Origin: Anodontia alba
Lineage: Eukaryota > Mollusca > Bivalvia > Lucinida > Lucinidae
NCBI GenBank assembly: GCA_964016985.1
Contig: OZ024827.1
Location: forward strand, 74,720,953-74,784,952
Length of the DNA stretch: 64,000 bases
Reading direction: 5' to 3'
Below, piece by piece: positions 10,953-21,970 of the stretch (positions within the stretch are counted from its first letter, which is position 1; every line of letters begins with the position of its first letter). The notes beneath the pieces were generated by a model. That model saw only the letters and a program-made list of their open reading frames with translations, ran no database searches and had not been told where the DNA came from. A program made the position numbers and the translations under genes.

Positions 10953-11069
10953 AAACCCGCTTGCCAGTGAGTATGAATTGATGTGGCAAAAATTTAAAGG
11001 CTGAATCAGTACAGGTGCAAAAGCTTGTAACAGGAATTCAATCAAACCAGTCAAAGTAGAAGTAATATT

Positions 11070-11275
11070 CCTTGTCATGCTGATTAAATTAAGTTGCCTT
11101 ACCCATTTCTAATTTTCAGCCAATCAGATTATTTGATCCAGATTTCTGATATAAATTCACATACTTAATGGCAAACAGTGCAGATCGAGATTAGTTGGCT
11201 TCTTCAGAAGCCAACTGATTTGGATCTACACTGTTTGCAAAGGCAGGGTATATCTGGGTTCAGCAGGACTAGGGA
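11070..11275. mobile_element. Family D MITE
   Basis: The ends CTTGTCATGCTGATTAAATT and GTTCAGCAGGACTAGGG frame the core GCAAACAGTGCAGATCGAGA..TCTACACTGTTTGC with loop GGCTTCTTCAGAAGCC. Confidence 0.85.
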
Positions 11276-11896
11276 TATAATGTCATTCTTAAACAAAACT
11301 ACTGGGAGAAGTTTGATTCTGAGGATTTTGCATCTGTAGACTGGTTCAGAGATTTTCCTGGTACAGAAAATAAATAAATGACATGGATACATAGTTAACA
11401 GATTGGGAAATGGTAGATTGTACTTGGTATTGCTAAAGGTGAGAGAAAACATCTGATTGACTGCAGAAATTTCCTGATGCATTTTAGTAAGGGTGAGTGA
11501 AAACATTATGTGGGTGAATGGCATTTTCCACCTAGTTCTGCAGGGCGAGTGGCTTCTGAAGGAATTTTACACCCCTGCACAGCTCATTTTGTTGATTATT
11601 ACTCTCCTTAATTTCATTTGTTAAGAATATATATACTTAAGATTTGTATTATTATCAAATTAGTATTTTTGCTAAATTTGCCATTTACTGTATTTTATTA
11701 GTGTATTTATATAACTAAGTCATAATGTTATTTTTATTCTGTTAGTCTTGCTCAAATCAAAACAAGTAACATTATTTTTAGTCAGTTGTTTTGCTCAGAC
11801 GAAATTTCAGCTGGGGCTGTTGTGAGAAAATGTATCTTGTTAATAATGCACTCACTATATATATATGATTTGTTGCAAATGTGTGTTGCTATCTGT
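11276..11896. other. No gene seen
   Basis: AT-rich sequence without recognised repeat or exon. The minus-strand frame over 11204-11524 begins inside the family D element and has no domain. Confidence 0.5.
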
Positions 11897-12113
11897 TAAT
11901 CCTTAAAGTGCTCTTTACAGCTACACAGCTACAGCAGATAACATTTTGATTTTTTTTTTTTTTTTTATATTTTTCAGAGAAAATAAAACTTGGCATTTTG
12001 CATGATTGTCTGCCTAGCAGATGATTCACATGAAATGCCTTACTTTCTCTGTAAAGTAATTAAAAAATTAAAATGTCGTCTGCTACAGTTTTGCCTAGTG
12101 CTTTAAGGGTCAA
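11897..12113. mobile_element. Family B MITE
   Basis: TTAATCCTTAAAGTGCTCTT to GTGCTTTAAGGGTCAA, with core AAATAAAACTTGGCATTTTG and a ATGTCGTCTGCTACAG right inner flank. Confidence 0.8.
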
Positions 12114-12140
12114 CTTGTTGGGAAATTTTTCACTTACAAG

Positions 12141-12367
12141 TTAACCCATTTAAGCCTAGCGTCCCATAAAAGGAACATTGGCAGACAATGTAGACCCAGA
12201 TCAGATGCCACAGAATGTGGCATCAGATCAGGGTCTACACTCTGTGCATTAAATACGGGAATTTCAATAAAACATGGTAATAATAAAAACTTATCAGACA
12301 TCCCATATATTGAAATGGACCAGTCCGAAGAATGAAGGTAGAAGATTCCAATTGGCATAAATGGGTT
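12141..12367. mobile_element. Family E MITE
   Basis: TTAACCCATTTAAGCCTAGC to GGCATAAATGGGTT. The core hairpin is ACAATGTAGACCCAGATCAG with loop GCCACAGAATGTGGC. Other copies are at 14957 and 16575. Confidence 0.85.
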
Positions 12368-12640
12368 GAACAGTTTACTATGCCAAATTCTTGCCAGGCA
12401 TTTTTACTTGCCAGTGTTAGTGTTTTTTTAAGGGGACTTGATACACTTGGTAAATTTTCTGCCATTGTGTACAAGAGAGACAACTTATGTGACTTCCTGT
12501 TTACATTCCAGCCCACCAAGCGCCTTCTGAATTTTGACAGAGTTGTCTCCCTTGAAAGTGTATCCATTCACCTCAAACAGTTTACTATGCCAAATTTTTG
12601 CCAAGCATTTTAAATACTTTCCAGTGTTTGTATTTTAACT
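12366..12640. repeat. Direct repeat pair about 208 bp apart
   Basis: AACAGTTTACTATGCCAAAT with its following TTGCCAGGCATTTT block occurs at about 12368 and again at about 12577. The intervening 150 bases show no gene. This is either a local duplication or long direct ends of an unrecognised insert. Confidence 0.6.
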
Positions 12641-12811
12641 CATATTATAAATTATAGTATCATTGCTAATGTTATTCTGGCTTCATAGCCTGACCTGAAA
12701 TTGTTGATGCTAATGTAAATGTTGATTACTTGATATATTCAGTTATCTTTGTAAAAGTATTTTAAACGTGCAAAAAAAGATTTTGTGGCATCCCCATTTC
12801 TTTGTACCTTT

Positions 12812-13001
12812 CTTAACTTTTAAAGCACCAATCACAACTGCAGCAGATGACATGTTTTTTTTTCCGAGAACAAGTTGACATTTCATGCGAATCATGATGA
12901 TTCACCAAGACAATTCACATGAAATATCAAGACTTATTTTCACTGAAAAAAGAAATAGAATGCGGACTGCTACAAATTTCGCTTGGCACTTTAAAGGTTA
13001 A
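12812..13001. mobile_element. Family B MITE
   Basis: TTAACTTTTAAAGCACCAAT to GGCACTTTAAAGGTTAA, sharing its last TTAA with the next element. Confidence 0.8.
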
Positions 13002-13240
13002 CCCTTAAAATGCCAAGAAAACCTGCATCTGAAAATGTTGTCTGTTTATGTCGTCTGCTGAATATTCTTGCAAACTTTTCAAACCTATTTTTGCATACAG
13101 GCAAACAGTGTGGACCCTGATCAGACTGCTCCTAGAGGAGCAGTCTGATCTGGGTCTACACTGTTTGCAAAAATGACTTTTAAAGTCACAGGCAGATGAC
13201 AAAGCAGATGACAATTGTTGTGATTGGCAGTTTAAGGGTT
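12998..13240. mobile_element. Family J MITE
   Basis: TTAACCCTTAAAATGCCAAG to GGCAGTTTAAGGGTTAA. Inside is the hairpin CAAACAGTGTGGACCCTGAT with its complement around CTCCTAGAGGAG. A second copy lies at 59986-60194. Family-B ends are combined with the family-D type core. Confidence 0.85.
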
Positions 13241-14284
13241 AATAAAAACTGAACATAGGGAATTTCTGGTTCCTTAGTAACCTGAATATAAATATGTATA
13301 TACGTTTCAGCAGATGGTAGTTTGAAATATTTTGTCATTCTTCAGGGTCACCAGCAGACAGGAACTTCCTTGTCCTCCCTGAAAATGTCTGTCAAATATA
13401 GTGTTGTCAGCAGCAGTTTTGAATGACTGAGTTAAATACATCTGGCATTTCAGAATAGCTTTCAGATATGCAGTTTTTTTTATATATATTCTGCCAGAGA
13501 ATTCTAAGAATGGCATGTTCAACCTGGTTTCCCAGATGTTTCAACTCTATCATGTTTTTGAGGCATTATTCCAGTGTATTTTACAGTTTCTAACATGAAG
13601 CCAGTTGTTTTTGCTACCTTGTTTAGTTATGTTGTTGAAGGCAAATATGGCTGTTTTCCATGTTTAAAGATTTTCTTCAAGCCATAATGTTAATTGTAAA
13701 AATCTAATCAAAGCTCTGAGAGTGCTGATGTGGGAAGTTGCTGAAATTCTATAGGTGTCTAGAACTGACTGGGATTTATGCTGAAATTTAAAAAAAAAAA
13801 AAAAAAAAAAAGCCGCAAATAAACAGTATTTGCGAAATATAATCCCAGAGCAGAAAGCCAGGCATGTGCGAGACATTTTTTGTAACATTTTGCAGATTTT
13901 ATGACTTGATATAGATAACCTTTTTTTTGGTGGAAAAGGTCCTTTTCGGTGGCACAGGTTACACTTTTTATGTGTTAAATGCTGTAGGTTTGACACATTT
14001 GAATGCAGAATTATGTGTTACCAGGAACTATTTGTTAGGTAGTTATTAGGTTGATAGTAACAGCAAATCAGATTGTCAAAATGTGGTATATTAAATCTGG
14101 TGGCGGTTTGGCAACTGCTCTCAAAAATTGATTATTCACTCTTAAATAGGCCAATAAATGATGTTAATGCATTCCAAGAGGAAAAAAATACCTGACCATT
14201 TTTTTTTTCTGGAAAAATAGCATCAATTTATCATCTGCTGATTATGCTAAAATTTGTTGAAGGTCATAATAGTTTGTCACAAGC
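13241..14284. other. No gene seen
   Basis: No exon or repeat recognised apart from a poly(A) run near 13791-13812. Minus-strand frames here (13307-13522, 13664-13996) show no domain. Confidence 0.45.
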
Positions 14285-14675
14285 ATGTATTACTATTCTG
14301 AATACCATTTAAGACCTAATTACCACACATACCTCTATAAGAGCACAGTCAAGCAGTTCCGTACTCTTCATATTACAGCCAGTGTACTTTTTGTCTACTT
14401 CTTTATAAAGGCATATGTTGTGGGTACCCATTTGAATTGTATAGACTTGTCGATGCAATTCAAAGGAATACCCATAACATATGCTTTTATAAAGAAAATC
14501 AGAAGAAAAAGAATCCACAAAAACATTACATAAGCATCATTAGATAAGTCCTTTGCTGATCTTTTGTTTTTTTTATGAGTACCCTTAGTATAAGTGGATG
14601 CATATTTTACCACAAGTTTTCCCAGTAATTTTGAAAAACCTAAGTGCACAGTGCAGTAATTAGGTCTAATACGGT
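14285..14675. mobile_element. Family I MITE with an inner palindrome
   Basis: The right end GGTCTAATACGGTAT matches the ends at 56413-56771, while the left end is decayed (AATACCATTTAAGACCTAAT). The inner palindrome is GGGTACCCATTTGAATTG around GACTTGTCGATGC, as in the 56.4-kb copy. Confidence 0.7.
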
Positions 14676-14690
14676 ATGCAAAATACTTTA

Positions 14691-14912
14691 TTAATTATCA
14701 CTTCACCATGCTATAGGCAAATTCAGCAGATGACAAACTGATGATATTGTTCTTATTTTTTTCCTAGGAAATAGGATCTGACACTTCATGCAAACAGTCT
14801 CTTAAGGAGACAATTTGCATGAGATGTCAAATCCTATTTTGTAGGAAAATAAGAAAAATATTTCCAAATGTCATCTGCTGAAATTTTTACCCAGCATGCA
14901 AAGTGTTATAAA
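14691..14912. mobile_element. Family C MITE
   Basis: GCAGATGACAAACTGATGAT, hairpin GGATCTGACACTTCATGCAA / TTGCATGAGATGTCAAATCC, then GTCATCTGCTGAAATTTTTA. Confidence 0.8.
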
Positions 14913-14956
14913 TATGTTTATACCTTTTTGTTGTGTATCTGTTCTTGTCATTTATG

Positions 14957-15185
14957 TTAACCCATTTTAGCCTAGCATCCCATAAAAGGGACATTGGCAA
15001 ACAGTATAGATCCAGATCAGACACCACAAAATGCGGCATCTAATCAGGGTCTACACTGTTTGCATTAAGTTCAGACATTTCTACAAAACATGATAATAAT
15101 AAAAACTAACCAGACATCCCTTATACAGGAAATGGACCTGTCCAAAGAGATTAGTTAGAAGAGTCCATTTGGCATAAATGGGTTA
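14957..15185. mobile_element. Family E MITE
   Basis: TTAACCCATTTTAGCCTAGC to GGCATAAATGGGTTAA with core CAAACAGTATAGATCCAGAT. Confidence 0.85.
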
Positions 15186-15319
15186 ATGGCAGTCACCATG
15201 AATTTCGTTGTTTACTATCTGAAATTTTGCTCAACATTCCATGATACTCTCTTTACAGAACATTTTTGTACATACAATACAGCTATTTTATTGTTGTTGT
15301 TTTTTGTTGTTGCTTTTTT

Positions 15320-15526
15320 TTAACCTTTTAAGCGCCAATCACATCTGCAGCATCTGAATTTTTTTTATTATTATTATTTTTCAGTGACAATAAGCCTTGA
15401 CATTTCATGCGAATGGTCTGCCAAGCAGACGATACATACATGAAATGACAAGACTGATTGTTACTGAAAAGTAAAAAAAAAAAAAATTAGAATGCTGCAA
15501 ATTTTGCTTGGTGCTTAATGGTTTAA
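15320..15526. mobile_element. Family B MITE
   Basis: TAACCTTTTAAGCGCCAATC to TTGGTGCTTAATGGTTTAA with core AATAAGCCTTGACATTTCAT. Confidence 0.8.
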
Positions 15527-16223
15527 TCTTCAACAGGCTGCATTTAAATATTAGCACCCAACGTGTTTACATTATGAGATCTGGATATTTCATCCAAGTT
15601 AAGGGGAAGGGGAAATTAAGGAGACGGGATACACTTAGAGGAGAAGCAACTGTGTAAGCATTCTGCAGCATCTAATCAGGATCTACACTGTTTGCTGAGG
15701 CCCATCTTACCATATTTATCCTGAATACTGGGACACCTTATTCCTTACCACACTTGTCCTAAAATTCAAACATCCATTTTATTACCTGTAGATCAGTGTA
15801 AAAAACTGCTAGGTTAGTGGCAAAAAGTGTAGAGACTGATCAGACTCTGCATCCTGTGTTAGCTTATCTGGTTCTACACTGTTGACTCAGGTGTGTCTGT
15901 CACAGTAGTAAGGATTATTATAGTATTTTTTTATCTTTTTTCTCTGTGTGTTGAATATAAAAGACTGGGCATTTAAATAAAAGGTTTTATTAGTATAAGC
16001 AAAAATGCTAGTATTTATGTTGTTAATTTGATAGCTTGTTGTATGACAACACACACAAAGTGGTTATGGTAAGTGTCCTAAATTTTGGTACCCTAAAGTT
16101 TCTGACAAAATGGCATATGCAAACATTGCAGACCCAGATCAAACTCAGGAGCAGTCTACTGTGTTTGCCACGTATGTTTAGACAGAGTTGCATGAAAAGC
16201 AATTTTAGGACATTTACTGTATA
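15527..16223. other. No gene; scattered hairpin-core fragments
   Basis: Decayed CAGTGTAGACCCTGATCAG-type words occur at about 15660-15700, 15815-15900 and 16105-16170. No coding sequence recognised. Confidence 0.5.
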
Positions 16224-16460
16224 CACTACAATCTCTTTATAACACATTTCGTTATAACACGGTTTTGAATATAACACGGTTTTGGATATAACACAGTTCA
16301 AAGATGATCCCAAAAATGTATAGATCATATTGAAAAATGACCATAAATGGTCATTTTTCAATATAATCTATACATTTTTGTTTATATATAACACGATTGT
16401 TTAACGAACACGGTTTATGCTATGGACCCCAACAATAGTGTTATAAAGAGGTTGTAGTGT
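16224..16460. mobile_element. Family H MITE with TA flanks
   Basis: TA, then CACTACAATCTCTTTATAAC; right end AAAGAGGTTGTAGTG, then TA. The inner palindrome is AAAATGACCATAAATGGTCATTTT. TA duplication and CACTAC ends fit the Tc1/mariner-pogo group. Confidence 0.85.
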
Positions 16461-16574
16461 ACATTGTATTTGTATTATGATCTTTTTAACTATGTAATGT
16501 TGTATAATCATGTATTAAAAGTGTTTTACATACAACATAATGTATTACAACCAGTTAGCTTTAAAGTTTTGTTA

Positions 16575-16802
16575 TTAACCCATTGTAATTGGGAGACCCG
16601 TAAAAGGGTAATTGGCAAACAGTGCAGACCCAGATCAGAAGCTGCAGAATGCGGTGTCTGATCAGGGTCTTCACTGTTTGCAAATAGTTTAGCCATTTTT
16701 CTCTAGGAATATGTAAGTCTCATAGCCGGACGTACATAAAATTGAAATTGGACTCCTCCAGTATATAATGTGGTAGATTCCGTTCAGTATACAATGGGTT
16801 AA
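16575..16802. mobile_element. Family E MITE, diverged
   Basis: TTAACCCATTGTAATTGGGA to GTATACAATGGGTTAA with core CAAACAGTGCAGACCCAGAT. Confidence 0.8.
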
Positions 16803-17000
16803 AGTTAAACTGTCAACGAACAAATAACAAGTTGTGGAGCAAGAATGTTGCTCATCTGAATGGCTGCTTGTCTGTCAGCAGTAAAATCAAAATAGAAGGA
16901 AAGCTTTAATGTAAATGTTAGGGATCTTGTTCTCCAGGTCATGTAGGAGGAAGGGTCTGTAATGGATAGCGCTATGAAAAACTAGTCCAAGTATCAACAT

Positions 17001-17455
17001 AACCTTTAAAGTGCTAATAACAACTGCAGCAGATTTTTTTTTTTAGAGAAAATAAGACTTGACATTTCATGTGAATAATCTGCCTAATAAGCCTTAATTA
17101 CTCTGAAAAAAAAATTCAATAAAAGCCATGAAACAATAATATCCTGTCACTATTGCGTGGCAGGCAGATATCTATGTCAAAAAGTGACAAAATTTGCCAA
17201 TTAGCAATCCCAAACCAAAGCTCCACAGTATCAATTCAAATACCAAGTTTGGTGAAAATCCATTGATATTTACTCAAGTTATCGGCCAGAAATGAAAATG
17301 TGGACGACAGATGTATGACAGATGGACAGACGGCAGATGGATGGACTAAAACAGAGATGGCCAATATGAATCCATAATACATCACCAATATTGTGTGGTG
17401 GGTTATAAAAATTAGAATGTTGTCTGCTACAATTTTGCTAGCATTTTAAGGGTCA
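17001..17455. mobile_element. Family B MITE interrupted by a ~295-bp insert
   Basis: AACCTTTAAAGTGCTAATAA to GCATTTTAAGGGTCA is one family B copy. Its right arm is split at about 17110-17405 by other sequence that contains GACAGATGGACAGACGGCAG and CACCAATATTGTGTGGTGGG. Confidence 0.7.
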
Positions 17456-17932
17456 GTGCACCCAGTTATTCTGGAGATATAGCTTTTTAGAAAAAACTGC
17501 AAAATATTTTGCATAAAAAGTTTAATTCTGTGACCTTGACCTTCAGGTAAATCCATTGGCAGGGGTAGTACTTTTAAAGAAGTATCTAACATTTATCCAA
17601 GTATCTGCTAAATCATTTCAGCAGTTAAGGAGACATGAATCTCTTAAAATTTTAACAAAAGTTTAAATCTGTGACCTTGACCTCATGATCACTGAATGGG
17701 GCGGGGTGAAATTATTTAAAACATTAAACAGTATCTTTTCAAATATCAGCTAAATCAGTTCAGTGGTTAAGGAGATAAAATCTCTAAAACTTTAACAAAA
17801 GTTAAAGCCTGTGACCTTGACCTCAAGATCACTAAATGGGGCTGGGTAGGTTCTATATAAAACTTCAGACCAGTATCTAACACCTTTCCAAATATCAGCT
17901 AAATCAATTCAGTAGTCTCTAAAATCTTTAAC
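17456..17932. repeat. Tandem repeat around GTGACCTTGACCT, about 3 units of ~155 bp
   Basis: GTGACCTTGACC occurs near 17530, 17660 and 17810, each followed by CAAATATCAGCTAAATCA-like and GGTTAAGGAGA-like words. Confidence 0.8.
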
Positions 17933-17934
17933 CT

Positions 17935-18138
17935 TTACCTCTCTCTTGGCTAATTCACCAGATGACAAACTGGTGATATTGTTCTTATTTTCCCCAGAAA
18001 ACAGGATTTGACATTCCATGCATGTTGTCTCCATTGGAAACAATTTGCATGAAATTTCAAAGCTTATTTTCTGGGAAAAATTAGAAAAACATTTCAGTAT
18101 GTTGTCTGCTGAAAATTTTACCCAGAGTGTTAAGCGTT
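17935..18138. mobile_element. Family C MITE
   Basis: ATTCACCAGATGACAAACTG, hairpin GATTTGACATTCCATGCATG / TTTGCATGAAATTTCAAAGC, then GTTGTCTGCTGAAAATTTTA. Confidence 0.8.
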
Positions 18139-18210
18139 AACCAAAAATGTGTTGTGAATGCAGTGCCAAAGCGTTAACCAAAAATGTGTTGTGAATGCAA
18201 TGCCAGAGTG
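18136..18210. repeat. Short tandem duplication, ~37 bp twice
   Basis: GCGTTAACCAAAAATGTGTT with the following GTGAATGCARTGCCA is present twice head to tail. Confidence 0.85.
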
Positions 18211-18447
18211 ATTGCAATTAAGTTTATCTCTTCCTCTACTTTTGTACAGGCAAGCTAAAAATGGAAATGTTTGCTTTTATTTTACCTTTGTTATATACTA
18301 GTCTACAGTTTTAAGCGCACAAAGTTATTAGAGTACAGTCAACTTTATCACAAAATCAAAGGGACCAGAACTTTAGATTTGAGATAATAGTAGTTTTGAG
18401 ATAAAAGGAGTTGACACGTAAGGAACATGGTTCAAACAAAACAGATA

Positions 18448-18654
18448 CACCACGACCTCTTTATAACACTATTGTTAGAGTCCATCTTAGTTAAACAACT
18501 GTGTTATATCAAAACAAAAATGTATAGATTATATTGAAAAATGACCATTTATGGTCATTTTTCAGTATAATCTATACATTTTGGGATCCATCTTTGAACC
18601 GTGTTATATCCAAAACCATGTTATAACGAACCGTGTTATAAAGAGGTTGAAGTG
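18448..18654. mobile_element. Family H MITE with TA flanks
   Basis: TA, then CACCACGACCTCTTTATAAC; right end AAGAGGTTGAAGTG, then TA. The inner palindrome is AAAATGACCATTTATGGTCA. A family-G relic (ACAGTCAACTTTATC..GGAGTTGA) sits just left at 18335-18415. Confidence 0.82.
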
Positions 18655-18680
18655 TATCACCCTTTCATTGAGGTTGTCTA

Positions 18681-18877
18681 AACCATAGTCCTGCTGAATC
18701 CGGATATACCCGCCTTTGAAAACAGTGTAGATCCAGATCAGTTGGCTTCTGCTCTGGATCTGCACTGTTTGCCATTAAGTATGTGAATTTGTATCAAAAA
18801 CCTTGATCAAGTCATCGGATTGGCTGAAAATTAGAAGTGGGTGTGGCACCCTAATTTATTCAGCATGACAAGGGTTA
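18681..18877. mobile_element. Family D MITE
   Basis: CATAGTCCTGCTGAATCCGG to CAGCATGACAAGGGTTAA with a shortened loop in the core hairpin. Confidence 0.82.
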
Positions 18878-19095
18878 AGCAGTAGCTTGAGATATCAGTG
18901 TTTGAGATAATGAGTCAGCTGTAGTTAGAAATGTGGGTTAAGAATGGACTCCTTTTTTGAGAACAGCTTAACCTTTTATACATTATTATTGCAGACAGCA
19001 GTTAGTAGTAACAAATACCTTATTTTACTGAAAATATTCAGACTAATTATCGTCTTAATATACTTGTTCTAAAATTTGAACAAGTATTTGACCAC

Positions 19096-19304
19096 CTGTT
19101 AACATTTAGCACTCTGGGTAAAAATTTCGGCAGATGTCATTTTGAAACATTTTTCTCATTTTTTCCAGAAAATAGGCTTTGACACTTCATGCAAATTGTC
19201 TCCATAGGAGACAATTTGCATGAAATATCAAAGCCTATTTTCTGGAAAAACAAGAAAAACATCATCAGTTTGTCTGCTGAATTTGCCCAGAGTGTGGTAA
19301 AGGT
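19096..19304. mobile_element. Family C MITE
   Basis: GCACTCTGGGTAAAAATTTC to GCCCAGAGTGTGGTAAAGG. The hairpin arms TTGACACTTCATGCAAATTG and AATTTGCATGAAATATCAAA are nearly perfect. Confidence 0.85.
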
Positions 19305-19713
19305 ATGTCTAAAAACTGCTGGATGAATGGCAAACAGTGTAGATGCTGATCAGGTGCCACATTTGATCTGGGTGTTTTCTCATACCTGTCAGAGTACTTT
19401 GGATAAATAGAGTAATATAGTTCATTTTACATGATAATGCATTGTTTCTGATGTTTTTGTCAGATGAAAAGTGGTTGTAAATTTTATACATCTTATTCTA
19501 TCATGGTATTTTATATACTAATACATGTATATTTGTTTGAAGTTACATAAAACTATTATATTTAAATAAAAGGCTCATTTAAATACTATGTCTTGAGAGA
19601 GTTTTAATTTCTGAACCATTTTTTCATATTGTGGTGTTTACGATTTTTGTTGTTTTATGTTTTAAGGAGACAATTTGCATGGAAGTGTCAAAGCCTATTT
19701 TCTGGAAAAGATA

Positions 19714-21017
19714 CGAGGGTCGTGCAAAAAGTTCTGTCACTAATAGGCTTCCTTAGTTTTATCCCAGGTATATTTTAAAATGCTTCACTGCACTTGAATG
19801 GTGTGTTGAATAGCGAATGATACCCGTTTATTTCGTGCAAATTGCTTTCCAACTGACCGAGTTATTTCAAATTGAAATAGATGCAGTCATATACACTGAC
19901 CCATTTACTTGTTACATTGGAACATGGAGCAGAAGACTGAAATTCGTAGCTATATTAAATGTCGCATTAGGCTTAATATAGATTCAAAGCAGATATTTAA
20001 TGAATTGTGTGGACCTCAGACCATTTCAATGCGCCCAGTTTTTAGGTGGGTTTAAGTTTTTAAAGCTGGGAAATTTTCTGTTGAAGATGATACCCATCCT
20101 GGAAGGCCTAAAACCTCTGTTACCAAGGCTAACATCGCTGCTGTAAAGATTGTGGTCGAACAGGATGCGCGATTGTCAGTCAAAGATATATCTAGTTTTA
20201 CTGGCATATCAGAAGGCAGTGTGCAAACAATTCTGAAAAAGCGTTTGGCCCTGAGAAAGGTTTGTGCTAGATGGGTACCTCATTTGCTCACTGAGGAGCA
20301 AAAGAAACAACGCCTTAAATGTGCCCGGGAACTTTTGAAAACATACAAAGGCTGTAATAGTCAGGTTATTTCTAACTTGCTAACAGGTGATGAAACCTGG
20401 GTGCACATGTTCGAGCCACAAAGAAGGGCTGATAATAAGCAATGGAAGCGAAAAGATCAAAACTGCCCATGTATTGCCAAGAGAACCATATGTTCAAAAA
20501 AGATGTACGCAATTTTCTTTAATTCAAGTGGCTTGTCCATCAGGTCATACAGTCGCTGGCCGATTCTACAAGAATTCTGTACTGAAGAAAGTGAAAGAGT
20601 TTTACAAAAAGAAATGACCAAGCAAAGGATGCTCAGGAGTCCATCTTTTACATGACAATGCCTCCTCTCATAAGTGTGAGGTCGTTAATTTTTTTTTGCC
20701 TCTGAAAAGATGAAAGTTTTAAACCATCCACCTTATTCACTTGACCTGAGTCCCTGTGACTTCTTTTTATTTCCAAGGCTTTGGAAATAAGTATACGTTT
20801 AGAAGTTCTCTTGGCAGCGCTATCTATCAGTGTCTACAACAGATACCAAAAGAAAACTACATGTATTTATCTGCTTTTCGCGACTGGGTAAAAAGGTTAC
20901 AAAAATGTGTTTCAGTAAAGGGGGAATACTTTGAAGGTTTGTAATAAAAATATGTTTGATAAAAGGTAGCACTGAAGTAATCCGAACCCAGTGACAAAAC
21001 TTTTTGCAGGATCCTCG
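19714..21017 (+). mobile_element. mariner-type DNA transposon, 1304 bp, TA target
   Basis: Terminal inverted repeats CGAGGGTCGTGCAAAAAGTT and, reversed from the right end, CGAGGATCCTGCAAAAAGTT continue to about 28 bp. TA is duplicated at 19712-19713 and 21018-21019. It encodes one broken transposase. It lies inside an older family C element, so it is the younger insertion. Confidence 0.93.
19924..20944 (+). pseudogene. mariner transposase, inactivated
   Basis: Mariner transposase cuts and pastes the element as a DD34D enzyme. The start MEQKTEIRSYIKCRIRLNI is followed by an in-frame stop at 20053-20055. The frame then reopens with the inter-domain GRPKTS motif and a second helix-turn-helix (SVKDISSFTGISEGSVQTIL), WVPHLLTEEQK and the first catalytic Asp in GDETWVHMFEP (20390-20392). 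After KKMYAIFFNSSG the frame shifts by one; the expected GRFYKNSVLKKVKEFYKKK continues in the next frame. The second Asp lies in LLHDNASSH (20654-20656) and the third in LSPCDFF (20758-20760); the 104 bases between them imply one more lost base. The end CVSVKGEYFEGL is typical. At least one stop and two or more shifts make it dead. Confidence 0.92.
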
Positions 21018-21077
21018 TATGAAGACTATTTCAAAATATTGTCTGCTGAAATTTTTACTTGGGAGTGCTAAGCATTT

Positions 21078-21280
21078 ACCCTAGTCCTGCTGAACCTGGA
21101 TATGTCCCTTCTTTGCAAACAGTGTAGATCCAGATCAGTTGGCTTCAGAAGAAGCCAACTGATCTGGGTCTGCACTGTTTGCCATTAAGTATGTGAATTT
21201 GTATCAACAACCTGGATCAAGTAATCTGATTGGCTGAAATTTAGAAGTGGGCCTGGCATCTAAATTTAATTTATAATGAA
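21078..21280. mobile_element. Family D MITE
   Basis: CCCTAGTCCTGCTGAACCTG on the left. The core hairpin GCAAACAGTGTAGATCCAGA with loop GGCTTCAGAAGAAGCC is intact. The right end has lost its TTAA. Confidence 0.82.
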
Positions 21281-21525
21281 GTTGCTAGGTAATTCATGTG
21301 ACCGGGAGCTAGTCGAAAATATGAGCTGGGGTGATAGTTCTCTGGGTACTGGGTTCAATCTGGCTGGCTTTTGTTACAGGTGAAAATGTGTTAGATATTC
21401 ATAAAAATGTCTTACCTTGTTTCAGTAAGGTATGCTTAGAACTGTGCTCAAAATCCACTTGGGTTCACAAAGGGTTATATCAAATAAGACATGCCAAGTG
21501 AAAAGGGGTCTCTAGATAAAGGGAT

Positions 21526-21526
21526 A

Positions 21527-21570
<44 letters not shown>
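21526..21570. repeat. (ATG)n trinucleotide microsatellite
   Basis: About 15 perfect units after GGGATA, at the end of a decayed repeat. Confidence 0.95.
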
Positions 21571-21714
21571 AAATGAGTTCAGGTTTAATGATGAATTAAC
21601 CAATGAAAGTCATTTGCCTCAAAATGATATATTTATTTGATTTAGTAGTGAAAGGGCTATAATAATACTGTATCCGGTATCGCGAAAGTATAAAACTGGA
21701 AGAATTTAACAAGA

Positions 21715-21939
21715 GGCCCACGGGCCATAACTTGCTCACCTGAGTGAAACCGCCACTGCAGATATTATGCAGATGGCATGCAACATTTTTCCAGTACTCT
21801 TATGACAAGGCAATGGTTTAAACAGGTTTTCAGACATTTTGCTTGCAAGGTTAAAATGTTGAAATTTTCAAAAGGCCATAAGTAAAAAAAAACAGATATT
21901 TTTCAGAAGTCATTTGGTTCATCTACTTATCCTGTCCTT

Positions 21940-21970
<31 letters not shown>

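Larger units (their letters stand above)
19650..21077. repeat. Family C half-element split by mariner
   Basis: The right arm AGGAGACAATTTGCATGGAA is cut at TA 19712-19713 and resumes at 21020 with TTCAAAATATTGTCTGCTGA. The left half of this family C copy is absent. Confidence 0.75.
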
